From Chryseobacterium sp. JAH (GTDB lineage Bacteria > Bacteroidota > Bacteroidia > Flavobacteriales > Weeksellaceae): 64,000 nt of DNA. The notes under the pieces were generated by a model, which saw only the letters and a program-made list of their open reading frames with translations, did no database searches and was not told the origin of the DNA. A program made the translations under genes and the position numbers. The stretch covers positions 1 through 64,000 of the forward strand of contig NZ_LMAH01000002.1 in assembly GCF_001507335.1 (NCBI RefSeq). Direction: 5' to 3'. Each line of letters opens with the position of its first letter. The first letter of the stretch is position 1. This document shows, piece by piece, positions 9,132 to 18,392 of the stretch.

Positions 9132-9775
9132 AGGATTTACAATTAAATGCTCGTATTGTTGTAGCAGATGATCATGGTATTGTCCGGATGGGCTTGATAC
9201 AAACGATCAAACGACTCTGGCCGAATGCCATAATTTCAGAAGTAGAAGACTATAAATCGCTGTACAAAGTAGTTTTGAATGAAGAATTGGATCTGGCCAT
9301 TATGGACGTTAATATGCCTAACGGTACTGTTCAGGAAGCAATAGATTACATAAAAATTCACCAACCTAAATTAAAAATTCTAATATTTTCTTCACAGGAT
9401 GAAGAGTTGTATGGGATGCGTTACCTAAAGATGGGCGCTGGTGGTTATCTAAGCAAACAAAGCTCTACTGAAGTAATTGAGTCAGCTTTAACGGCTATGC
9501 TCAGTAAGGGGCGATATGTTAGTGATAATGTAAAAGAAGCGATGTTTTTAGAATCATTAACTGGCGCGGCAAAAAACTCTTCCTTCGGAGCGCTATCAGA
9601 CCGCGAATTGCAGATTGCCAATAAGCTTGCAGAAGGTCTTCCCCTCAAAGAAATTTCTAATCAGCTGAACCTCCATTCATCAACGATCAGCACTTACAAA
9701 AACAGGATGTTTGAGAAACTTAAAATAAAATCTATACCCGAATTGGTGGAGATTCTTAGGATGTACAATCAGTAA
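9128..9775 (+). CDS. NarL/LuxR-family response regulator
   Basis: This 215-aa protein has a receiver domain (about 8-125: acidic pair in VVADDHG, phospho-acceptor Asp60 in IMDVNMP, and the usual Lys in GYLSKQ) and a C-terminal LuxR-type helix-turn-helix (about 152-212, starting LSDRELQIA with recognition helix HSSTISTYKNRMF). It is a DNA-binding output for the kinase it overlaps, and perhaps for the hybrid kinase upstream. Its place at the end of the pilus-kinase run makes that operon a candidate target. No operator could be assigned. Confidence 0.9.
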   Translation: MKDLQLNARIVVADDHGIVRMGLIQTIKRLWPNAIISEVEDYKSLYKVVLNEELDLAIMDVNMPNGTVQEAIDYIKIHQPKLKILIFSSQDEELYGMRYLKMGAGGYLSKQSSTEVIESALTAMLSKGRYVSDNVKEAMFLESLTGAAKNSSFGALSDRELQIANKLAEGLPLKEISNQLNLHSSTISTYKNRMFEKLKIKSIPELVEILRMYNQ

Positions 9776-9874
9776 CCATTCTTTTATTTCCCGCTTTGTC
9801 ATCTCGAGTATCTCATTCACATGTGGTTAGAGATATAGAATTTATCCTGTAATAAATTGAAAAACATAAATTAT

Positions 9875-9918
9875 AAATGCTCATACCTTAGATTTATTAT
9901 CCTTTGGAATGAGCGTTT
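9875..9918. terminator. Stem-loop between convergent genes
   Basis: An imperfect stem pairs AAATGCTCATACC with GGAATGAGCGTTT around an 18-nt loop. It lies between the convergent ends of the response regulator (9775) and the glycosyltransferase (9950) and may serve both. The flanking T tracts are short, so terminator strength is uncertain. Confidence 0.4.
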
Positions 9919-9949
9919 ATAATATGGTAAGCCAGGATTTATTGGCGTT

Positions 9950-10720
9950 TCAGGCTTTCAAATAGGCTTCGATCTTATCTTTGGGGATCAGGTCCAGAAT
10001 ATCATTCGCATCAATAATTTTATGTTTGTTGATGATGCTTTCCACCACTTTGTCGGCATCAGAATGATTGATCAGCTGCTCGAGAAGTCCATAGACATTC
10101 ACCATCTTTTTGTGCGTGTTTTCTTCATCACCGCCAAACCAGGAACCGCTGAAATGGTGGCTGACATAATTCTTCGGTAAGTGCTGAGAAAAATATACTG
10201 AAGGATAAAGCGTTACATCGTGCTTAAGTTTCTGAATGGTGTCGCTGAAGCGATCTGCTCCATACTCTTTTTCCAGCATTTCAGAAAAGATATCGGTGTT
10301 GATGCGCTCTACAAAACCATCTTGCTGATCGTAATATGCTACAAAATCATTTGACAGCTGGTGTTTTGGCTCAGCCATCCAAAAGGCCGAGTATGGCACA
10401 CCTTTTACTTCGAAACCGCAAACAGCTTTCTCACTCAGGAACTCGTCCAGTGGCAGATTCAATTCCATATCGGTATCCATATAAATGCCGCCGTGCTCGT
10501 ACATCACTTTGGACCGAACATAATCTGAAACAAAAGCCCATTTCTTCTGAGAATACGCTTCTTTAACATAGTTGTTGTCCTTCAGTGGCGAGTTCTCGTC
10601 GTTCCATTCCACGATTTCATAGTCGGGATGAATCTTCTTCCATGTACTGATGCAGTGATTGGCCAATTCGGTTTTTGGCTGTCCGCCAAACCAACAATAA
10701 TGTATTTTTTTAGGGATCAT
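9950..10720 (-). CDS. GT32-like glycosyltransferase (capsule/polysaccharide type)
   Basis: This 256-aa protein starts MIPKKIHYCWFGG, the usual opening of the sugar-transferase family with a DXD motif (Gly_transf_sug, GT32). The DXD is D82-T-D84 in the conserved context HGGIYMDTDMEL and should bind a nucleotide sugar through a divalent metal. There is no signal peptide, so it acts in the cytoplasm or at the inner face of the membrane, probably adding a hexose to a capsular, lipopolysaccharide or glycoprotein glycan. It stands alone, divergent from the GH13 gene; no other glycan-synthesis gene is adjacent, so acceptor and donor are unknown. Confidence 0.85.
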   Translation of the reverse strand: MIPKKIHYCWFGGQPKTELANHCISTWKKIHPDYEIVEWNDENSPLKDNNYVKEAYSQKKWAFVSDYVRSKVMYEHGGIYMDTDMELNLPLDEFLSEKAVCGFEVKGVPYSAFWMAEPKHQLSNDFVAYYDQQDGFVERINTDIFSEMLEKEYGADRFSDTIQKLKHDVTLYPSVYFSQHLPKNYVSHHFSGSWFGGDEENTHKKMVNVYGLLEQLINHSDADKVVESIINKHKIIDANDILDLIPKDKIEAYLKA

Positions 10721-10915
10721 ATGTAGATATTTTGAATTAATTTACAAGAAATTCTGCTGTCACGTTTTCTTCTTGCAAACATCAAACCTAAACTGAGGAT
10801 TGAATCAGTTTTTTTACAATAATAAAAAAAAGTCAAAACTTAATGTATCATCACTCCGAATTGTCGTGGTAGGCATGATATTCGTTCTGATTTTCTTTTA
10901 ACATCTTTACTACTT

Positions 10916-12247
10916 ATGGATCAATCAGCTGACAACCGGTATTTACCCAAGCAATATGTAGAAATCACTACACCGGATTGGGTTAAGAATGCCACACTTT
11001 ACGAGCTCAATATACGCCAATTTTCCGAGGAAGGTTCCTTCAGGGCTGTGGAAAGTCAGCTGCCGCGACTTAAGAAGATGAACATCGACATTATCTGGTT
11101 GATGCCGGTTCAGCCTATCGGAGAACTCCACAGAAAAGGAAGTCTTGGGAGTTATTATTCGGTAAAAGACTATTTAAAGGTCAATCCCGAGTTTGGTACA
11201 GAAGAAGATTTCAGAAGTTTGGTCAAAACCATCCACGATCAGGGAATGTACGTGATTTTGGATTGGGTTGCCAACCATACCAGCTGGGACAATGAGTTGG
11301 TAACGCAGCATCCTGACTGGTATATGAAATCCAGAAAAGGTACTTTCCAGTCCACACGTTGGCGAGATTATGATGACATTATAGAGCTTGATTACAGACA
11401 TCCCGATCTTCGGAAATATATGACTGATGCTATGAAATTCTGGATCAATGAATATGAGATTGACGGATACCGTTGCGACATTGCGAGCTTCGTTCCGATA
11501 GATTTCTGGGAAAATGTGAGAGCAGAACTTGACAGTATAAAAACCGTATTTATGCTGGCAGAAGCCGAAGACAAAGAACTTCACCGCAAAGCTTTTGATT
11601 CCACCTACAACTGGACACTCTGGAATATACTCCACCAGATTGTAATAAATAACCTGAGTGCAAAAACCCTGACAGAAGCTTATATTGCAGAGCACGTCTC
11701 TATCTTCCCAAAAGCAGGAATCCGTATGAATTTCATTGATAACCACGACAAGAATTCATGGGAAGGAAATCAATATAGTAATTTTGGAGAGGCATTAAAA
11801 GCTGTAACCGTTTTTACTTTTCTGATGGACGGAATTCCGCTTGTTTACAGCGGGCAGGAGGTGGGATTGGATCGTTCATTAGCGTTTTTCGAAAAAGATC
11901 CGATTGAATGGAAATCCCACGAAAACGAAGCACTCTACACTACGCTTTTTGAATTGAAACATAAAAACCGGGCACTCTGGAATGGCAATCACGGAGGCGA
12001 AATGATCAGAATTACGAATGACAGAATGGATCAGGTGATATCTTTTGTACGGGAAAAAAATGGTGATAAAGTACTGGCGTTTATTAATCTCAGTAAAGAA
12101 TCTCTCATCGTTCAGTTTGATACTTCGTTTGATACTGGAATTTACACCAATCTTTTTACAGCTGAGAAACAAACAGTTTCAGGAACTTTGATCATGACGA
12201 TGGAACCTTGGGAATATATAGTTTTGCACAATTCCAAAGAGATTTGA
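10916..12247 (+). CDS. GH13 alpha-amylase-family glycoside hydrolase
   Basis: This 443-aa (beta/alpha)8-barrel enzyme has the GH13 motifs: DWVANH (region I), GYRCD with nucleophile Asp188, acid/base Glu216 in LAEAE, and FIDNHD with Asp278. A small all-beta domain follows (about 365-443). No signal peptide is present, so it should act on cytoplasmic alpha-glucans or maltodextrins. At this length it lacks the insertions of large amylopullulanases. It is monocistronic by spacing, 195 bp from the divergent glycosyltransferase, with 648 bp before the next gene. Exact substrate cannot be read from sequence. Confidence 0.88.
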   Translation: MDQSADNRYLPKQYVEITTPDWVKNATLYELNIRQFSEEGSFRAVESQLPRLKKMNIDIIWLMPVQPIGELHRKGSLGSYYSVKDYLKVNPEFGTEEDFRSLVKTIHDQGMYVILDWVANHTSWDNELVTQHPDWYMKSRKGTFQSTRWRDYDDIIELDYRHPDLRKYMTDAMKFWINEYEIDGYRCDIASFVPIDFWENVRAELDSIKTVFMLAEAEDKELHRKAFDSTYNWTLWNILHQIVINNLSAKTLTEAYIAEHVSIFPKAGIRMNFIDNHDKNSWEGNQYSNFGEALKAVTVFTFLMDGIPLVYSGQEVGLDRSLAFFEKDPIEWKSHENEALYTTLFELKHKNRALWNGNHGGEMIRITNDRMDQVISFVREKNGDKVLAFINLSKESLIVQFDTSFDTGIYTNLFTAEKQTVSGTLIMTMEPWEYIVLHNSKEI

Positions 12248-12895
12248 ATTAAAAAGTAATTCTTAAATTCTAGATTATGAATGTTTTGTGCAGCTTTTTG
12301 CTTGTAATAGTTACAGAATCTTCATTTCAGTGAAACAACAAATTTTAATCTGTTTGAAACCATTTGTACAATTCTCAAAAATCTTTCTTGATAAAGATTG
12401 TGAAATACTATTAGTACCCAACAATACAGCACGATTCCAATCGCTTGTAAGAAAAATGCCTAGTACTCTCCTATTGAGTTTTCCCATTTCGGTTTAATTC
12501 CAGTCAGAAAAATGATTGGAACTCATCTATAAATTTCTTCTGAAACCCCAAAACCCCAAAATTTCAAAATATAAAAACAGATAAAAATGTCAATTCACTA
12601 CTATCCCTACTAGTTTTCCATTGGAAAGACAAGAGAAAGCTTTAAAATGAAGTCCGCAATTTTTTCAGAGATCCCCACTACCAATGAGATTTGTTTCTAC
12701 ATTGTATTCTAGATTATAAAAATGAAGATATTTTTCCATAATTTTACCATGTGGAGGAATTTCTCTTTCAAGAAATATTCATAAGTTTTCTATCTACTCA
12801 GAAATTATGAAACAACATGAGGGAAATATTGATGTTTTCAGTAAAGTAGATGAACGATTTATTTTTATTTTGTATTATCATTAAACTAATTTTTG
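12248..12895. other. Long gene-free stretch containing repeat copy A
   Basis: Nothing coding was supported here. The middle holds one copy of the repeat described at 12429. The part from 12595 to 12895 is AT-rich and has only short inverted repeats and an imperfect -7 box (TTATTTTG, 12865-12872) upstream of the hybrid kinase. Confidence 0.6.
12429..12594 (+). repeat. Intergenic repeat, copy A (flanks hybrid kinase gene)
   Basis: This segment aligns in the same orientation with 15950-16108. The first ~112 bp match at roughly four of five positions, including the shared blocks CGATTCCAATCG, CTATTGAG, TTTTCCCATTT and GATTGGAACTCATCTA; similarity then thins out through TTCAAAATA and GATAAAA. The outer blocks GATTCCAATC and GATTGGAAC are inverted relative to each other, so the element could fold as a long hairpin. 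It has no coding potential. It may be a MITE-like element or a structured RNA. Confidence 0.7.
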
Positions 12896-15883
12896 ATGCC
12901 TAAAAAAATTTTAAGAGATCTCCAGATTGGAGTTGTACTGTGCTTATTACTGCTGATTGCAAGTTCTATAGCATCTTATGTTAGCATACAGAAGCAGATG
13001 GAGAACAGGCTCAGTCTCTTAAAAAGCAAGGAATCTATCAGTCTGGTAAAAGATGTTTTAAATTCTCTTTTAGATGCAGAAACAGGCATCCGAGGATATC
13101 AGCTCATAGGTCAGGAAAATTTTCTTGAGCCCTTCAATAAAAGTCTGAAGAAATATCCAGTGCTTATTTCAAATAAAAATAGTTTGAATCTTAATGATAA
13201 ACATCAAATCGGGCTTATCGATGAACTCATGCGTACATATCGCATGATGATGGAAGGTAATATTTCGCTAATTGAAAAGCGTAGAAAGGGAATTGTAATC
13301 ACTCCAACAGAACTTAGAAAAAACAAGACATCTATGGACAGGTGTCGTATACTGGTTCAGGAATTTGTAAAATATGAGGAAGTTCAGTTAGCTATCAAAA
13401 ATAAAAATCTTAGCCGGTCTTCCAACTCAACAGAATTATTCATCATTTTCTCTGCGCTTGCAGCCATTATTGTTACATTTTTTTTCTATAAACAACTAAA
13501 ATCTGACCTTATCCGCCGAGATAAATTAGAAAAGGATTTGTCTTACACTAAAGCCATTCTTGAGGAAACGAACGCTGTAGCACAAGTGGGAGGTTGGGAA
13601 GTTAATATTAAAACCGGCAACGTATTCTGGTCTCAGAGTACGAAAGAAATTCATAAAGTAAAAGATAATTTCCAACCGGATTTCGAAAACACCATGGGAT
13701 TCTTTAAAGAATGCAGTAGGGAAAGGATAAAAAATCTTTTCGACAGAGCCTTAAACGAAGGAATTCCCTTTGACGAAGAGTTTCAGATTGTCCGTTATGA
13801 CGGCGTCACGATATGGGTCAGAGTAAAAGCAATTCCGGAATTTGAAGGTGAGGTATGCAACAGGGTTTTCGGAATCATTCAAGATATTGATGCCTTCAAA
13901 AAAATGTTTCTGGAAGTTAGCAAAAAAGAAGCTATGATGCAGTCTTTCGTAACCGATGTTCCGATTCCTCTCGCCATGTTTGATAAGGATCTTAACTATG
14001 TTTCCGTAAGCAACAAATGGAAAGAAGAATTCAATATGAATGATGTAGATCTCATCGGAAATAATCTGTTTACTGTATCTCCGGATATTCCTGAAGAAAG
14101 AAAAAAAATCTATGATAACGCCCTGCTGGGTAAAACCTACACAGATGGGGACTTTAAGTTAAAGGTAGACGGTCAGGAAGAAATTCAGCATTATGATCTT
14201 AAAGTGGGACCATGGTACCTCACAGAAGATGAAGTTGGAGGTTTAATTATTTCTGTACAGAATATTACAAGTGCTGTGCGTATCAATGAGGAATTGAAAA
14301 ATGCTAAAAAAATAGCAGATACAGCAAGCAAGGCAAAATCAGAATTTCTAGCCAATATGAGTCATGAGATCCGTACTCCTTTGAATGGAGTCATTGGGTT
14401 TTCTGACCTTCTGCTCAGGACACCACTGAATGAAATGCAGGCGCAATATCTGAATTACATCAATGAATCTGGAGAGAACCTGCTCAACATCATTAATGAT
14501 ATTCTGGATTTTTCTAAGATAGAAGCAGGAAAAATGGAGCTTTTAATTGCACAAAGTGACCTTTATGAAATGCTGAGCCAGGTAATTAATGTCATTCTAT
14601 ATCAGTCGCAGAAAAAAAATATCGAGCTTCTTCTCAATATTGAACCAGGACTTCCTAAAACTCTTCTCATTGATGAATCAAGATTAAAACAGGTACTGAT
14701 CAATCTTCTGGGTAATGCTGTGAAATTTACAGAGAAGGGTGAGATCGAGCTGAAAGTGGAGAAAGTACGCATGGATGATGAAAATATTGTCCTAAACTTC
14801 TCTGTAAGAGATACTGGAATCGGTATTCCTGTCGAAAAACAGAAATATATTTTTAATGCTTTCACCCAAGAGAATAGTTCTATCAGCAAACAATATGGAG
14901 GAACGGGTCTTGGTCTTACCATTTCAAATAATATCCTGAGATATATGGGTACTCATCTTTCGCTGATCAGCACCCCGGAAAAAGGTTCGTCATTTTTCTT
15001 TGATTTAGAAATGCCTTATGAAATTTCTCAATTGAGGGAAGAAGATGATATAACCATTAAAAAAGCTTTGGTGGTTGATGATAATGAAACCAACAGAATA
15101 ATTCTCCAGCATATGCTTGCCTATAAAAATATCGAATCAACGCTGGCAGCCAATGGAATGGAAGCTCTTCAGATCTTGGTAAAGGGTGCACAGTTTGATG
15201 TAATTTTAATGGATTATCATATGCCCCTGATGTCTGGATTGGACACGATAAATAAAATCAAAGAACTGTTTCAGCAGCGAAATGAAAATCCTCCATTCAT
15301 AATACTTTCTTCGTCGTCGGAAGAATTGGATGTAATCACTTCAATTCGCGAAAGAGAAAATACCTATCTGCTGTTGAAGCCCATTAAATCAGATGAGTTA
15401 TATAAATCTTTACGAAGGCTAACTCATAGTAAGGTGGCTGGAATTATTCAGGATCATTCTGAGGAAGCTTCTTATTCATTGGCTCAAGAACTTCAGGTTC
15501 TTTTAGTAGATGACAATCCGGTCAATATGATATTGAATAACAGGATGATGAAAACCTTTGCTCCTGATGCACATTTAACGGAAGCTGTTAATGGTCTGGA
15601 AGCTTTGGAAGAGTGCAGGAAAAAACAGTTTTCTATTATTCTTATGGATGTACAAATGCCTGTAATGAGCGGTATCGAGGCAACACAAAAGATACGAAGG
15701 TTACCGGGATACGAAAATACACCTATCATAGGGGTTACCGCTGGAAATGTACTGGGTGAAAAAGAAAAATGCATGGAATCAGGCATGAATGACTTCCTTC
15801 CCAAACCTATCAGGCAGGCAGATCTTCTGGAAATGCTAAAAAAATATATCAGCGCCAACAGTAATAATCTACATAATCAATAG
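12896..15883 (+). CDS. Membrane hybrid sensor histidine kinase (CHASE3-PAS-PAS-HisKA-HATPase-REC-REC)
   Basis: A TTG lies directly before the ATG at 12896; the ATG was chosen, giving 995 aa. In order: membrane segment (about 9-30), periplasmic CHASE3-like domain (40-175, with LLDAETGIRGYQLIG), membrane segment (179-198), PAS (220-335), PAS (347-460), HisKA with His490 in MSHEIRTP, HATPase (592-705), receiver 1 (about 721-845, Asp773) and receiver 2 (867-985, Asp918). It senses through the periplasm, unlike its cytoplasmic paralogue at 5590, whose C-terminal half it closely resembles. It is isolated, with no partner regulator next to it, and is bracketed by the two copies of the repeat at 12429 and 15950. 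Confidence 0.92.
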   Translation: MPKKILRDLQIGVVLCLLLLIASSIASYVSIQKQMENRLSLLKSKESISLVKDVLNSLLDAETGIRGYQLIGQENFLEPFNKSLKKYPVLISNKNSLNLNDKHQIGLIDELMRTYRMMMEGNISLIEKRRKGIVITPTELRKNKTSMDRCRILVQEFVKYEEVQLAIKNKNLSRSSNSTELFIIFSALAAIIVTFFFYKQLKSDLIRRDKLEKDLSYTKAILEETNAVAQVGGWEVNIKTGNVFWSQSTKEIHKVKDNFQPDFENTMGFFKECSRERIKNLFDRALNEGIPFDEEFQIVRYDGVTIWVRVKAIPEFEGEVCNRVFGIIQDIDAFKKMFLEVSKKEAMMQSFVTDVPIPLAMFDKDLNYVSVSNKWKEEFNMNDVDLIGNNLFTVSPDIPEERKKIYDNALLGKTYTDGDFKLKVDGQEEIQHYDLKVGPWYLTEDEVGGLIISVQNITSAVRINEELKNAKKIADTASKAKSEFLANMSHEIRTPLNGVIGFSDLLLRTPLNEMQAQYLNYINESGENLLNIINDILDFSKIEAGKMELLIAQSDLYEMLSQVINVILYQSQKKNIELLLNIEPGLPKTLLIDESRLKQVLINLLGNAVKFTEKGEIELKVEKVRMDDENIVLNFSVRDTGIGIPVEKQKYIFNAFTQENSSISKQYGGTGLGLTISNNILRYMGTHLSLISTPEKGSSFFFDLEMPYEISQLREEDDITIKKALVVDDNETNRIILQHMLAYKNIESTLAANGMEALQILVKGAQFDVILMDYHMPLMSGLDTINKIKELFQQRNENPPFIILSSSSEELDVITSIRERENTYLLLKPIKSDELYKSLRRLTHSKVAGIIQDHSEEASYSLAQELQVLLVDDNPVNMILNNRMMKTFAPDAHLTEAVNGLEALEECRKKQFSIILMDVQMPVMSGIEATQKIRRLPGYENTPIIGVTAGNVLGEKEKCMESGMNDFLPKPIRQADLLEMLKKYISANSNNLHNQ

Positions 15884-15949
15884 GTTTCAGAAAACAATTG
15901 ATACTTGTCTTTGGCTTTTGTTAAGGAATACTGAATGATCCCCGCTACT

Positions 15950-16108
15950 GCTCGATTCCAATCGCGTATGGGAAAAATGTGCACTACTCACCTATTGAGA
16001 TTTTCCCATTTGGATTTAATCTCAGTAGAAAATTGATTGGAACTCATCTAGAAATTTTTTATCGTAATCCAACACCTTCAAAATAAGAACACGAGATAAA
16101 ATGACATC
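15950..16108 (+). repeat. Intergenic repeat, copy B (flanks hybrid kinase gene)
   Basis: This is the second copy of the repeat at 12429-12594, in the same orientation, starting 66 bp after the hybrid kinase stop. An internal stem is better kept here than in copy A: CTATTGAGATT pairs with AATCTCAGTAG, with one mismatch, around a 15-nt loop. The outer GATTCCAATC/GATTGGAAC inverted pair is also present. No transposase lies nearby. Confidence 0.7.
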
Positions 16109-16207
16109 AGAAAAAGCAAGATGAGTGTTTAAAAACAGACAATCTAACACCCATTAGCAAAATAATACACTTACTACTTTGTATTACATAGTATTGATAA
16201 ATAAATG

Positions 16208-16215
16208 TATCTTTG
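16208..16215 (+). promoter_or_regulatory. -7 box TATCTTTG before the beta-lactamase-like gene
   Basis: TATCTTTG fits the Bacteroidota -7 consensus TAnnTTTG. The start of transcription would fall near 16222, after the first possible in-frame ATG (16205) and 37 nt before the chosen start at 16259. No good -33 TTG is at the expected distance. Confidence 0.6.
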
Positions 16216-16258
16216 CATAGAACGTTATCCTATTTTCAAACACTTCAAATACATAAAT

Positions 16259-17302
16259 ATGAAATATCATCAAAAACTAATCTCAATTTTTGTGATTTTA
16301 TTAGTTTTCTTAAACACTTTATCTGCGCAGACAACAAAGATAAATCAAATTGATTCTCTGATGAAACGCTCATATCACGCCGGCCTTTTCAATGGGAATG
16401 TGCTTGTATCAAAAAACAATAAAATCATATACAATGCTTCTTTCGGATTTACCGATGCAACAAAAACGAAAAAACTGAATCCAGACTACCGCTTCAATAT
16501 AGGTTCGATTACTAAAGAATTCAGTGCCGTTGCAGTAATGCAGATGCAGGAAAAGGGAAAATTAAATTTAGATGACAAAGTCTCCAAGTTCATTCCCGAA
16601 TTACCTCAATGGGCGAATGAAGTCCAGATTAAAGATCTTTTAAGATATACGAGCGGTATCCCTAATGTCAATTGGAAAAAAATAAAGAATGACAAAGACC
16701 TTTTTGATGGGCTTATGCAAATTGATACACTTGATTTCAAACCAGGTACAGATTATGATTACAACAATAACAATATCTTCCTGAGACAGTTCATTGTGGA
16801 ACGGTTAACAGGAATGCCTTATAAAAAGTATGTAGAAAAATTCATATTCAGAGCCTGTAAAATGAGTACGTCTATTGTAACACCATTTGAAAATGAAGAC
16901 CATATTGCGCGGGGATTTAATAATAATTTGGTTCAGGATAAACCTGATCTGCCGATCACCGGAGGAACTTATTTAACAACGGTAGATCTTTTAAAATGGG
17001 CAGACTGTCTTCATAAAAATAAAATAATTAATGCAAAAGCGATCTATGAGCTGGGACAGCAATTCAATTTACAGGAAACCCAGTCAGCTTTGGGACAGGC
17101 AAAATATACAAATGAAAAGTTGATACAGCATTTGCATGATGGAAGAGCTGGGAATTATGAGGCCATCTTAGTTTCAGAAATTGATGAACAGTTCACCATC
17201 ATTTTATTAGGCAATAACTACAATGGAAAAATTTTTGACCTATCAGATGCTATTTCAGCCGTATTGAAAGATCAGAAAAGTAGCAATCCTACAAAAAACT
17301 AA
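16259..17302 (+). CDS. Secreted beta-lactamase-family serine hydrolase
   Basis: The longest frame starts at 16205, but a -7 box overlaps that ATG and a clean signal peptide (MKYHQKLISIFVILL to LSAQ) begins at 16259, giving 347 aa. The catalytic SxxK motif is S83-I-T-K86, in the context IGSITKEFSA. A Tyr-containing YDYNNNN segment stands where class C enzymes have YxN, and HDGRAGN is a candidate for the third motif. Proteins of this broad family (PF00144) include D,D-peptidases, esterases and class C beta-lactamases; sequence alone does not separate them. It acts in the periplasm or outside the cell. It is monocistronic. Confidence 0.82.
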   Translation: MKYHQKLISIFVILLVFLNTLSAQTTKINQIDSLMKRSYHAGLFNGNVLVSKNNKIIYNASFGFTDATKTKKLNPDYRFNIGSITKEFSAVAVMQMQEKGKLNLDDKVSKFIPELPQWANEVQIKDLLRYTSGIPNVNWKKIKNDKDLFDGLMQIDTLDFKPGTDYDYNNNNIFLRQFIVERLTGMPYKKYVEKFIFRACKMSTSIVTPFENEDHIARGFNNNLVQDKPDLPITGGTYLTTVDLLKWADCLHKNKIINAKAIYELGQQFNLQETQSALGQAKYTNEKLIQHLHDGRAGNYEAILVSEIDEQFTIILLGNNYNGKIFDLSDAISAVLKDQKSSNPTKN

Positions 17303-17637
17303 TATATGTTGTCTCATCATTTCAATCTTTGAAAGATGTATTTATTAGAATCATTTTCCTTTCTTAGATCATACCTCGGACTCACTTCTTTTTTTTATCA
17401 TTTCATAACAGAATACTGCCATGAAAAAACTATGAACAATCGTTGAAGCTGAATTGTAAGTATAAAAATGCAGAAAAGCAGATCAAGAGGTTACAATAAA
17501 AGCCTTAAATTATATTAGTAAAAGATCTTAGAATTTTTGTGATAACTTTCTTCTAAATGGATCTAATAAGCTTATGTATAACCAAAATAGAAAAAGCGGC
17601 ATTGCCGCTTTTGTCTTAAAATCTACGATTAAAATAT
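17303..17637. other. Gene-free stretch between convergent genes
   Basis: No supported gene. The only clear signal is the hairpin at 17592-17612; the rest is AT-rich without recognisable structure. Confidence 0.6.
17592..17612 (-). terminator. Intrinsic terminator of the DJ-1/PfpI gene
   Basis: AAAAGCGGC pairs perfectly with GCCGCTTTT around the triplet ATT. On the minus strand it is followed by a T-rich run and lies 26 nt past the stop of the gene at 17638, so it reads as a rho-independent terminator, possibly bidirectional. Confidence 0.8.
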
Positions 17638-18315
17638 TTAGATAAGTTTCAATAACTCATCTGCAACTTTTTCGGAAGAAGCAGGATTTTGTCCTGTAAT
17701 CAATCTTCCGTCAACGACTGCATAAGGACTCCAATCTTCGATTTTACTATATACACCACCATTCTTTTTTAGCATATCTTCTACCAAGAAAGGAACAACA
17801 TCAGTAAGCTGTACCGCTTCTTCTTCGGTATTGGTGAATCCTGTGACATTCTTACCATTTACCAAATATTCATCATCTATTTTTACATCTTTCAAAACGC
17901 CGGGTGCATGGCAAACGAATGCTACAGGCTTATCACTTGAATAGAAATCAACGATCAGCTGTTGTGACTCTTCATCTTCCGCAAGATCCCATAATGGGCC
18001 GTGACCGCCCGGATAAAATACCGCATCAAAATCTCCACTTTTGACTTCAGACAACTTATAAGTATTTTTTAATTTATCTTTCAATAACACATCATTGTCC
18101 ATTCTGCGTGTGGCATCTGTTTGTGATGACGGATCTTCACTTTTCGGATCAATGGGAGGCTGACCGCCCTTTGGAGATGCCAATGTGATCTCAACACCCT
18201 TGTCAGATAATGCATAATAAGGAGCTGCTAATTCCTCGGTCCAAAATCCTGTTCTTAAACCTGTATTTCCTAATTGATCGTGACTCGTAAGCACGAATAA
18301 AACTTTTTTGCTCAT
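17638..18315 (-). CDS. DJ-1/PfpI-family protein (Hsp31/glyoxalase III-like)
   Basis: This 225-aa protein carries the nucleophile elbow VAFVCHAPG with Cys135-His136, an acidic partner in GFWTEEL (Glu27/28), and YPGGHGPLWDL. This motif set is typical of the class I glutamine amidotransferase-like DJ-1/PfpI superfamily, nearest to Hsp31-type glyoxalase III or protein deglycases, which detoxify methylglyoxal or act as chaperones. It is cytoplasmic and monocistronic. A perfect TGTGA-N6-TCACA palindrome lies 78-93 nt before its start, and a near-consensus -7 box (CAACTTTG on the minus strand, 18340-18347) lies between them. Precise activity is not settled by sequence. Confidence 0.85.
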   Translation of the reverse strand: MSKKVLFVLTSHDQLGNTGLRTGFWTEELAAPYYALSDKGVEITLASPKGGQPPIDPKSEDPSSQTDATRRMDNDVLLKDKLKNTYKLSEVKSGDFDAVFYPGGHGPLWDLAEDEESQQLIVDFYSSDKPVAFVCHAPGVLKDVKIDDEYLVNGKNVTGFTNTEEEAVQLTDVVPFLVEDMLKKNGGVYSKIEDWSPYAVVDGRLITGQNPASSEKVADELLKLI

Positions 18316-18392
18316 TTTATATCTATTAATTTATTATTACAAAGTTGGAATTTATCTGTGTTTTAAATGTAGGATCTAAGTCACTATTTTCA

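Noticed and set aside
12288..12497. A 69-codon plus-strand frame before the hybrid kinase.
   Set aside because: It runs into repeat copy A, has low-complexity composition and no promoter, and the matching frame is broken in copy B.
12429..16108. The region between the two repeats as a composite transposon.
   Set aside because: No transposase, integrase or target duplication was seen; the enclosed gene is an ordinary hybrid kinase with a paralogue in the window.
16205..16258. N-terminal extension of the beta-lactamase-like protein.
   Set aside because: A consensus -7 box overlaps the upstream ATG, so the extension would not be transcribed, and a complete signal peptide starts at 16259.
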